DNA of 64,000 bases from Asterias amurensis (lineage: Eukaryota > Echinodermata > Asteroidea > Forcipulatida > Asteriidae), in contig NC_092649.1 in assembly GCF_032118995.1 (NCBI RefSeq), forward strand, positions 26,905,927-26,969,926. The letters are read 5' to 3'. Positions 55,927 through 64,000 of this stretch are shown here, piece after piece (position 1 is the first letter of the stretch; every line of letters starts with the position of its first letter). The position numbers and the translations under genes were made by a program. The notes under the pieces are model-generated. The model saw nothing but the letters and a program-made list of their open reading frames with translations, made no database searches and was not told the origin of the DNA.

Positions 55927-58900
55927 GTAAGATTACTTTGTGTACAGTCATTCTATCTACAATGTAATTAACACACAGAGGCCAAAATATAATATCGTGC
56001 ATATAGTAATGCTGGTGTGTGTATGGCATTTGTTTGGCTTCGGTTTCTGACAAAGTGTAACAGTACATTTAGTTCAACTCGCCCCCATTTTTCCTAAAAA
56101 ATAAGCCACTTCTATAAATTATATATCAAAACATAGAAACGATTATTCTTGAACTTTATCATGTTCCTGGCCAAGCAAGAAACTGCTTGGTTTTGCCATT
56201 ATGAATAAATGATGCATAATGACAATAATGGCATTATGATGCAATAACATCCCCGATGCAATAACATTTATTATACCGTTGCGGTACCCCGCTGCCAAAA
56301 ACACAGGATTCCAACTGCTTCAAGCTACCAGCAACCATGGTAGTCTAGTTGGTAAGACACTGCTCTAAAATTGAAAGGGTTGAGGTTCGAATCCCACCTG
56401 AATAATAGGCCTATAGATGCCTGTGATATTTTTTTTCACAGGACTCGGGGAAAGTACTGAGTATACAAGTGCTTTACGTTTAAACACACATGCGTGTACG
56501 GGTAAAAACCAAAAAAACTATTTAATAACCAAAATGGTTAATTCAGGAAAGGGCCCAATACTTTACGTAGGCACTGAAGCCGATTTCACTTGGTCATTGC
56601 CTTGGTGCCCTTAAAATGCTCTCAGAAGAAATTTACAATTTCCTCAGAGGGTGCCCTTAAGTAGAGGAGGAAATACCTCGTAGTGCCCTTGCCCTTTCAA
56701 AAACAAAGCATACGGGCCTGCTACTGTATTCCTTGGGTAATTTCAACATATTATGTGCATGATTGTAATGAATCATCACCACCATCCTTCGTCCTTGGAC
56801 AAAATAGTAGAAGCAGCTTTGATGAAGTGGTGCCAGGTTGCTTTGTCCCTCACGAGTTGTTGAGTCTTGTTTGGATTGAGATTTGTGTCTCTGGTGATGG
56901 TGTCGGTGAAGCTCATTTTCCTCCGCCAGGAGGATTCCAGAAGACCAGATGCGATATAGGTTGATCCCCTCTTCGCAAACAGTGGCCAGCAAACTGTAGA
57001 CGTCTCTGCATTATGGTCTCGGAAAGTGGTTACTGATAAGATCTCAATTGTTCTGTTTCTTGTTGTTACAGGATGATTCCACTGAGCAGAATGGGGAAGT
57101 CTCTAACAATACGCCCTTTGACCCTTGGTACCATGTAAGAGTCACTGGAGCCACCAAGAATGGTGAATCTGTCAACTTTGACATTGAAACAAAGAAGGTA
57201 TGTCCTCTACTTTAAAACATTGTAGGGCTGTATCCAAATTGGTGGCTACAGCTGCGGCTACGACTGTTGCGAAGTGTGTTGCTAAGGATGTCCTATACCT
57301 CAACCCATGATGACGCTGAAATCTAGCCATAGCCCTAGCTGAAGCTGTAGCCGCTTATTCAGACACAGCCTAATAATAATAATAATAATAATTCTAGGTT
57401 TGTGTAATAGGCCCAGCGCTTAAGTATCACATACCTAGGGGCGTCCAAACTTTGTAGTCTCCCGTTGGGTAGCCATGTTCACAAAAGTTTATGAACTGAG
57501 AAGTTGATTTATTACAAATTATTTATTTATTTTAAAAGCGAAGCAGTCATACTTGGCAGTCTCATTAACAAACCATGGTGGCTGAGCAAATCTGTTCTGC
57601 TGTCTGGCTTGGTGTGGCAGCCCCTAAGAAGCTTAAATTTTTGCTTAGCTCAAACTGTTACATATTTGTTTTGCTCTTAAAGGAAGTGGACACTATTAGT
57701 AATTACTCAAAATAATTATTAGCATGAAAGCTTACTTGGTAACAAGTAATGGGCAGCTGTTGATAGTATAAACCCTCTGAAGTAATGTAGTTTTCGAGAA
57801 AGAAGTAATTTTCTACAAATCTGATTTAAAGATCTCAGAATTAGATTTTGAGGTCACGAAATCAAGCATCTGAAAGCACACAACTTCCTGTGACAATGGT
57901 GTAATTTCTTTTAATATTATCTCGCAACTTAGACAACCGATAGAGCTCAAATTTTCACAGGTTTGTTATTTTATGCATATGTTGAGATACACCAAGTGAG
58001 AACACTGGTCTTTGACAATTAGCGTGTACTAATAGTGTCCAGTGTCTTTAAATCTGTTCTATGAAATACCAGGGCCCAATTGTAGGGCTGCTTGAGAACA
58101 GAAAGTATAAAGAGTTTGTAAACAAATTGTGCTTGAAACCTGTTTAAGATTAGCAGCCAAAATAACTTGTGCTATGAAATTAGACCCCCGAGGGCCCTGC
58201 TTTAGAATATAGAGTAGCTAAGCCAAAACAAATTATGCTTAACAGTTAAGGTTTACCAGGCAAAATAAACATGTGTACCATCTGTTACTTGTATCCTTCA
58301 TATTTTTGCTTAAGCGTAAAACTGTTGAAGCAGGCGACTGCTTTAGCTCTACATGTTATGTAAATGGGGTGGGCCTTGTCATTGAGTGAGCAAACGATGT
58401 AATGTACGGTTATTAGCCAAGTACCATGTCACATACATCACTGTTTTGTGACTGGTATCCAGCTCCTTTTGCTTAGCAGAGAATTAATAAGCAAATTTCC
58501 TACTTCTGCTCTATGCAATCGGGCCAGAGCTTTTTAAGCACGAAAAAGTAGCTAAGCACAACAAAATTATATGCTTTCCAGAATAAGGTTACCTGTAAAA
58601 TTATGAGGTTACATCCCATATATGGCGTTATCCTGCTCTTTTTTTCCGTAGCCCTAGACCCAATTTCATAGAGCTGCTTTAAAAACAGAAAATATTGCTT
58701 AACAATAAGCAGGATGTCATTCAAAATTGTATACTCTATACATAGTCTGTGACATGGTATTTTGGCTGGAAAGCTCGTTCTGGTAAGCATAATTTTGTTG
58801 TGCTTAGCTACTTTTTGTTGTGCTTAAGCACATCTATGAAGTTGGGCGCAGGTCTACATGTACTGTACACTGTACATGTCAGTGACCATACAGTACATGT

Positions 58901-61900
58901 ACGTTAGTATACATTGAACCATCTTGCTTTATATTACTGGAGGCAGGAAGGGGTTTGGAGTGTGTCATCATGGCTAATGATATCATCCACTTCCTTTTAG
59001 ATTCTTGTTATCGTTACCCTGGTACAAATAATCACATGACCACAAGTAGGGTTAAAGGGTAGGGAATTAGTATTGGTAATTTTTCTCTCTTTTTTTTTTT
59101 TTTTTTTGAGTGGGGGTGGGGGGGGGGCACTTTTTCTGGTAAACAGTTCAATTACCTACATGTATGTATTAAAGGTACTGGGTTCGATTTTATTTTTATT
59201 TTTTGTGAAACCGGCCCCTGGACACCTTTAGTAATTTTCAAAGACCAGAATTCTCACTTGGTGTAGGCCTATATCGAAACATGTAATGCATGAAATAGCA
59301 AATGACTCGATTGGTTTTCAAAGAACTTTATTATTTGTGAGAGAAATTACCTTTTCTCAAAACCTACTTTACTCTAGGGAGCAGTTTCTCACAATGTATT
59401 ATACTATCAACAAGCTCTCCATTTCTCGTTACGGAGTACGTTTTTAAGCTAACAATTATTTTATTACCAATAGTGTCAAGGGCCTTTAACACAAGCATGA
59501 AAACGTTTTCATTTAAAAACCATACTTCATACAATATTAATTTACCCCCCAAAACAATCAAATAACTGTAAAACTGTGTCCGCATTGATGGCTGAGGCTT
59601 GTTAATGCCTAAAAACATGAATACCATTTAATTGTTGAGGCAAAGTATAAATAACATTTAAAAAAAAAGTTGATTGACCCCACCATCCTTTTTAAAGCCA
59701 CATCCTTTTTGAAGCCGCATCCTTTGTAAACTGATTATATTTTTATCCTACAAAGAAATAATTTGTTCATGTCCTTTTGCTTCATCTTGGCACCATTATT
59801 TTAAAGATTGTCTACCCATGTTTGAGACTTTTAGGTTTACAAAACAAGCAAATGTTTTGTTTACCCCTGTTCGCCTGGAATTGATTTGGGCAAACAGGAA
59901 AAATGGAAAATACTGAAGTGTCTTGATCATCACTAAGTGACGGATATGAGCACTTTAAGACACTGGACACTATTGGTAATTGTCAAAGACTAGCCTTCAC
60001 AGTTGGTGAATCTCAACATATGCATAAAATAACTAACCTGTGAAAATTTGAGCTCAATCTGTCGTCGACATTGTGAGATAATAATGAAAGAAAAACAACC
60101 CTTGTCACACGAAGTTGTGTGCGTTTAGATGGTTGATTTCGAGACCTCGAGTTTTAAATCTGAGGTCTCGAAATCAAAATCGTTGACAATTACTTCTTTC
60201 TCGAAAACTATGGCACTTCAAAGGGAGCCGTTTCTCACAATGTTTTATACCATCAACCTCTCCCCATTACTTGTCACCAAGAAAGGTTTTATGCCAATAC
60301 TTATTTTGAGTAATTACCAATAGTGTTCACTGCCTTTAATACATGTAAATAGCCACTTTTACTAATATTATTATTCATTATTGTTTTAAATCCGATGATT
60401 AACAATGTTGTTCTTGTGTTTTATTTTGTTTAAAGCTAGAGGAAAGTGGGAAAGAGACGACAGTGCAGCGAGTCTATGAGGACTTTGAGTGGCTTCAGCA
60501 TTGTCTAGCGACCGATTCTGACGTTGGTGGAGTCATAGTAAGTTCATGATGTAAAACTGTAACAAATTATAATTGTTTAAATTTGTATTGCACTCTCTCC
60601 AAGACCAGCCTGTTCACGGGCGCATTTCATTAAAAAATATTTTAAAAATTACACAATAATAATAGGAATAATTGAAAAGAAAACATCAAATTTTACATGC
60701 AGTAAACATTAAAAAGGTTAATTACATAAACACTGTAATATTAGTTATACTGAGTTCTTATATATTGGGATTCATCCCCCCTTGGGGTGTGTGTATACAC
60801 CCATTATTTGTTGCGCAGGTGCCAATAGGATGAGCTTTGTTTTCCAGTAAGGCACCCATGCCCCCATTTATATAGAAGCTTGTAATGGATTACAAATAGC
60901 TGCATTTTAATTTCTTTGACAACAATGCCAGCAAGACTGGGGCATACCCCTTAATCCAAACAATAAATGTACTAGGTTCTTTAAAACATGGGGTCGATTT
61001 CATAAAGAGTTAGTTGGGACTAGTCACCTAGGAGATAGTAAAAACTTAAAGCCCTTATACACTTTCGGTACAGAAAAAAAAAAAAGTTCACAGATTTACA
61101 AATAATTTACAGGGTTTACAGAAGGTAATGGTGAAAGACTTCTCCTGAAATATTAGTCCATGAAATGCTTTACTTTTTGAGAAAACAGCAAAACAATATC
61201 AATTCTCGACGGCGAGAATTACGGATTTATTTTAAACACGTGTCCTGACACCGCGAAACGTGCGGAAACAAGAGTGGGTTTTTCCCGTTATTTTCTCCCG
61301 ACTCCGATGACCGATTGAGCCTAAATTTTCACGGGTTTATTATTTTATATATAAGTTGTGATACATGAAGTGTGGGACTTGGACAATGTTTACCGAAAGT
61401 GTATAATGGCTTTAAGGGTACATGTACATGTAGTCCTAAGTTAGGAAGAGTATATCGTCCTTGCTCGAGATAAGACTAGGCCTAACTCTTTGTGAAATCA
61501 ACCCCCGTTTACCTATACAGCCCAACTTACAGGTCCTTAGGCCTTTGCCGGCCTCTTTCATCAAATCTTTAAGCATGGTTCATACTTTACTGCGAATGCG
61601 AATCTGATACAAATTTTTGTCGTAACAAATTCGCTTAAAAGAAGGTTTCTGACTGGATTTCTTGGACAATTGAAACTAGCAATTTTTTCCTTTCAGATGC
61701 CGCCATTGCCAGCTAGACCAATAGCATCACCAGCAGATGCCGCAGCAAGGTCAAAGAAAGAACTGGGCACAGATGAAAAGATCAAAGGTTGGTGTTTAAG
61801 TCACTTGACATTGGTTAATACTCAAATAATTTTTAGCATAAAAACTAACCTGGTAACAACGCAATGGAGAGCCGTTGATAGTGTGAACCATTGTGAGAAA

Positions 61901-63766
61901 CGGCTCCCTCTGAAGTAATGTAGTTTTGGAGAAAAAAAAAGTCAAAGTTGACTTGTAACTGAATTGGTTAGTTTCTCGATGAAATAACATTTTCTTTTCT
62001 AATTTTGTAGGTGATGAGTTCCACAAGGATTGCCGCACTCTGGAAAAATACTTACAGCAAGTCGTCCGACACTGCATCCTTGGAAAGAACATTTCACTTG
62101 CTAAATTTCTAACAGAGACCCAGGTAAAAAAAGTAAAAGTGTTTTCTCTGTGTCAAGCCGCAAGTCAATGGTCACAGCAACATGTCAAAGGTCAATTAAC
62201 AGTCAGGAGAGGTCCCTCTGGCATCCTCGTCTATGTGACCAGTTGTAGAGTTTCCCCCGCCAAGATGGAATTACGGACGTCGAAGGAGGTCCCATTTTAT
62301 AACATTATTAAACAACAAGTTTGTATGACACTGCTCTGGAATTGCAAAGTTCGTGGGTTCGAATCCCACCTGAGTGATATGCCTATGATTTTGTTTTCAC
62401 AGAACTCGGGAAAGTACTGAGTATACAGTGCTTACACACATCATTGTCTATGTGTTAAACCAAAACTAACAAGACTGTTTCCATTTCTTGTTTGCAGCCT
62501 CCAGTAAGGGCAAAACTCAAGAAGTCCCTTCTGACAAACTTTTCCAAGGCGGTGGGGGAGGTACGGAAAGGCGGTCACCAAGACGTGGACGAGTACTTCC
62601 AGAAGGAACGAGCCACAGTCAACGATTTAGTCAAGCTCATGAAGGAGGCCAGTGATAACTTCAACAACATGCTGAACCATGAAGAAAGTAAGTGGCCTTA
62701 ATAGTGAGGTGAGATGAGAGATGTAGAGCCTCCCACAGCTAAGACAGTAACTTCCTTCCTCAGCTTCTCTCCACGGGGTTCTTGGCTAGTACAGTGATTA
62801 AGTTCACTTTTTTGTGAGTCCTTGCCTTCACAACCAGAATGAATGAAGAAGAAAAAAGTCTACTGAATTATTTGTTAAAATTAAATACATAAAAATAATG
62901 GTATTCAGGTTGGCTCGGTGGTAACTACACTGCCTTTTTACTTCTGTAGACCCGGGTTCAAATTGTGAACTGGCACCTTGCACCGGTTTCCAGTCATGAT
63001 TGCATGTGTTTTCCCTATTTGTTGGGGTTTTCCCTCCTACATGTACATCTAAAACTGAAAACATCCTACCTTGTTTTCTCTCCATTTGGGTTTTTGGCTA
63101 GTACAGAGATTAAGTTCGCTTTTCACAACCAGAATTAATAAATAAAATAAATGTAATTAAAACTCATTGTGGTTCTTTCCTTTCATTGGTTGTATTTTCT
63201 TGATGACCCACAGGGTTAGCGTCCTCTCTGAATCATCTGTCAACATCGCTGTGTTTAGCAAGCACTGCAGCTGAGGATGGACCAAGCTCGGACATCAACA
63301 AGTAAGCCCCTCTAGCATTAAATGTACATCTATGTACAACTTAGATGATGTTGTTGTTTTGATTTTTCTTCCATTTTCAAATTTTGATTTGACTAACCTT
63401 TTACAGACTCATCTTTCTCAGTTATGATATTTCTTTTGTTCTATACTTTGTCAAGATAGTCTGGGGCCGTCCGAGAGTGTCAGGGTTATCCTGTTTCTTT
63501 ATTAATGTCCCTTATACTGTATATTTGATGTATTTTTTAGAAATCTTTTTATCTTCTCTCTTTTTAAAGGTTTTTAGGAAATAAACTTATAAATAAACAA
63601 ATAAATATACAAATTCCCCTCCTTTATCTGTTACTTCAGGATGCAGCTGCATTTGGCTAAGGCAGTGGAGCATTACTCTCACGGGATCGACGTCTTTGTT
63701 ACTAACGATGAGAAAACCCTGGGCTTTTGCCTGGATCACTATGCAAGATATTTAGAATCAGAAAAG
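55924..63766 (+). CDS. PX-BAR sorting nexin (SNX5/6/32-like), 5' part
   Basis: Eight exon pieces joined by GT-AG introns keep one frame for 280 residues and continue past the window: 55924-55926, 57072-57197, 60436-60537, 61697-61787, 62011-62123, 62498-62687, 63214-63301, 63640-63766. Residues about 18-145 form a PX domain: the DPWYHVRV start, the QRVYEDFEWLQ motif where canonical PX has RR(Y/F)xxF, and the PPLPARP loop. After LAKFLTETQ comes a helical region (DVDEYFQKERATVNDLVKLM onwards) that matches the start of a BAR domain. The EDFxWL form and the short linker are closest to SNX5, SNX6 and SNX32, subunits that bend endosomal tubules during retromer/ESCPE-1 sorting. The second basic residue of the phosphoinositide pocket is Val, so PI3P binding is doubtful. 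Subfamily is inferred by eye. Confidence 0.8.
56334..56530 (+). mobile_element. tRNA-derived SINE, copy 1
   Basis: Head with A box TAGTCTAGTTGG and B box GGTTCGAATCC in tRNA spacing, then a body CACAGGACTCGGGGAAAGTA and CTGAGTATACAAGTGCTT. No tRNA fold survives. A related copy lies at 62320. Confidence 0.75.
56745..57045 (-). mobile_element. LINE remnant: C-terminal end of a reverse transcriptase ORF
   Basis: The minus strand encodes RRLQFAGHCLRRGD and, after a stop or shift, FTDTITRDTNLNP and LVRDKATWHHFIKAA. This order (RRLxFAGHC, D.GL-like, R..W) is the usual tail of non-LTR retrotransposon polyproteins. About 300 bp, 5'-truncated, broken, inside a sorting nexin intron. Confidence 0.65.
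57072..57197 (+). CDS. Sorting nexin exon, start of PX
   Basis: 126 nt, 42 codons, phase 0 at both ends. Acceptor GTTACAG, donor AAG|GTATGT. Encodes an acidic N-terminus and the first PX strands (DPWYHVRVTG). Confidence 0.85.
57677..58052 (+). mobile_element. MITE family M1 in a sorting nexin intron
   Basis: Ends CTTAAAGGAAGTGGACACTA and GTGTCCAGTGTCTTTAAA; interior diverged, with a small deletion at the GAAACGGCTC block. Confidence 0.75.
58657..58847. mobile_element. MITE family M6
   Basis: Inverted ends CCCAATTTCATAGAGCTGCT and TCTATGAAGTTGGGC, interior with GGTAAGCATAATTTTG. Fragments with the same ends occur near 1333, 2388 and 58075. Confidence 0.55.
59169..59490 (-). mobile_element. 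MITE family M1, diverged copy
   Basis: Left end TTAAAGGTACTGG with an inserted T-rich stretch, right end ACCAATAGTGTCAAGGGCCT. Confidence 0.65.
59954..60339 (-). mobile_element. MITE family M1, complete copy
   Basis: Ends TTTAAGACACTGGACACTAT and GTGTTCACTGCCTTTAA, internal CGAGACCTCGAG/TGAGGTCTCG palindrome. It ends about 95 bp before the PX core exon. Confidence 0.75.
60436..60537 (+). CDS. Sorting nexin exon, PX core motif
   Basis: 102 nt, 34 codons, acceptor TTTAAAG, donor ATA|GTAAGT. Encodes VQRVYEDFEWLQ. Confidence 0.85.
60990..61505. mobile_element. MITE family M7 split by an M3 copy
   Basis: GGGGTCGATTTCATAAAGAG at the left and CTCTTTGTGAAATCAACCCC at the right are inverted ends of one element. 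An M3 element at 61046-61415 is inserted between them. Confidence 0.65.
61046..61415 (+). mobile_element. MITE family M3, nested in M7
   Basis: Aligns with 12147-12514 over its whole length; ends GCCCTTATACACTTTCGGTA and TACCGAAAGTGTATAATGGC. Confidence 0.75.
61697..61787 (+). CDS. Sorting nexin exon, PX proline loop
   Basis: 91 nt, acceptor CCTTTCAG, donor AAAG|GTTGGT. Encodes MPPLPARPIASPAD and a basic linker. An M1 fragment lies only a few bases inside the following intron. Confidence 0.85.
61794..61940 (+). mobile_element. MITE family M1, left fragment
   Basis: GTCACTTGACATTGGTTAAT to AAACGGCTCCCTCTGAAGTA, then stops. Begins within 10 bases of the splice donor at 61788. Confidence 0.65.
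62011..62123 (+). CDS. Sorting nexin exon, end of PX
   Basis: 113 nt, acceptor TTTTGTAG, donor CAG|GTAAAA. Encodes LEKYLQQVVRH and LAKFLTETQ, the last PX helix. Confidence 0.85.
62320..62465 (+). mobile_element. tRNA-derived SINE, copy 2
   Basis: Lacks the A box; keeps GACACTGCTCTGGAATTGCA, B box GGGTTCGAATCC and body AACTCGGGAAAGTACTGAGT. It ends about 30 bp before the BAR exon acceptor. Confidence 0.7.
62498..62687 (+). CDS. Sorting nexin exon, start of BAR region
   Basis: 190 nt, acceptor TTTGCAG, donor GAAA|GTAAGT. Encodes the amphipathic linker LLTNFSKAVGEV and the first BAR helix. Confidence 0.85.
62745..62860 (+). mobile_element. SINE tail fragment
   Basis: TTCTTGGCTAGTACAGTGAT and TTCACAACCAGAATGAATGA repeat at 63085-63145, the tail of the neighbouring SINE. 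Confidence 0.55.
62903..63155 (+). mobile_element. tRNA-derived SINE, second family
   Basis: Head with A box-like TTGGCTCGGTGGTAA and B box GGGTTCAAATTGTG, body TGCACCGGTTTCCAGTCATG, and an A/T-rich tail AATAAATAAAATAAATG. Confidence 0.65.
63214..63301 (+). CDS. Sorting nexin exon, BAR helix
   Basis: 88 nt, acceptor GACCCACAG, donor AACAA|GTAAGC. Encodes LASSLNHLSTSLCLAST. Confidence 0.8.
63640..63766 (+). CDS. Sorting nexin exon, BAR helix
   Basis: 127 nt, acceptor TTACTTCAG, donor AAAAG|GTAAAG. Encodes LHLAKAVEHYSHGIDVF and LGFCLDHYARYLESEK. The gene runs on beyond 64000. Confidence 0.8.
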
Positions 63767-64000
63767 GTAAAGAAACACCCAAGTCAGGGATGTGAAAATC
63801 CTAAGTGATATCTGAATGCTGATTAATATGTGCTTTACTGTGTGTTGTATTGTTTAAATTCATAAATCTCGGTCAACTTTATTTAAACTCGCCCTGTATA
63901 GACTTTTATTACGCTGTCACCATCTTGGTTATGTTGCCTGTTTTCAACAACAGTAATGAATGCTAACATTCATTGCACAAACATGGCACAAGAATATTAT

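Noticed and set aside
56334-56403. Possible functional tRNA gene
   Set aside because: A and B boxes are present but the stems do not pair and a SINE body follows; it is a SINE head.
62903-62975. Possible second tRNA in the nexin intron
   Set aside because: Only promoter boxes are recognisable, and a SINE-like body and tail follow.

Overview
The window is animal nuclear DNA, most likely from an echinoderm and possibly a sea star (inference from gene content and repeat style, not proven). It has intronless LRR-immunoglobulin receptors, a secreted C-type lectin, a multi-exon sorting nexin with GT-AG introns, nuclear tRNA-Pro genes with split internal promoters, tRNA-derived SINEs, a LINE remnant and a high density of short terminal-inverted-repeat elements (MITEs). 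Nothing bacterial is present: no operons, no Shine-Dalgarno spacing. No retrovirus, LTR element or other virus-like fossil was recognised.

Layout. 1-4590: intergenic, with a two-copy direct repeat and stem-loops. 4733-5467: intronless secreted C-type lectin with a CTLD followed by a PAN/apple-like domain. 5600-8036: MITEs. 8037-10373 (minus): LRR-Ig receptor A, the most diverged family member. 10374-12945: MITEs. 12946-51208: a tandem array of four homologous units of about 9.0, 7.3, 13.0 and 9.0 kb. Each unit has a 3-4 kb 5' flank carrying a long palindrome with a histone-type 3' stem-loop, then one plus-strand intronless LRR-Ig gene (B 16917, C 24908, D 33245, E 46192), then a 3' flank carrying tRNA-Pro(AGG) and tRNA-Pro(TGG) genes on the minus strand. 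51209-53680: intergenic. About 53700 to the window end: 5' part of a PX-BAR sorting nexin, seven coding exons after an exon that holds only the initiator ATG, continuing past the right edge; its introns are full of MITEs, SINEs and a LINE tail.

Biology. The receptors share a signal peptide, LRRNT-like cysteines, about 15 LRRs, an LRRCT, one Ig domain, one transmembrane helix and a tyrosine-rich tail. Most of the protein is nearly identical between copies, but a block of about 100 residues in the LRRs (roughly residues 140-240) differs strongly and looks mosaic between copies. This suggests a recombining, diversifying recognition family, plausibly in innate immunity. Copy C has lost its membrane anchor and tail through a one-base insertion and a 0.6 kb inverted-repeat insertion with a deletion, so it would be secreted if expressed. 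Receptor tails carry YxxV, YxxI, YxN and YxxP-type tyrosines that suggest SH2-based signalling. The tRNA-Pro genes are co-amplified passengers of the array, and some copies show stem mismatches.
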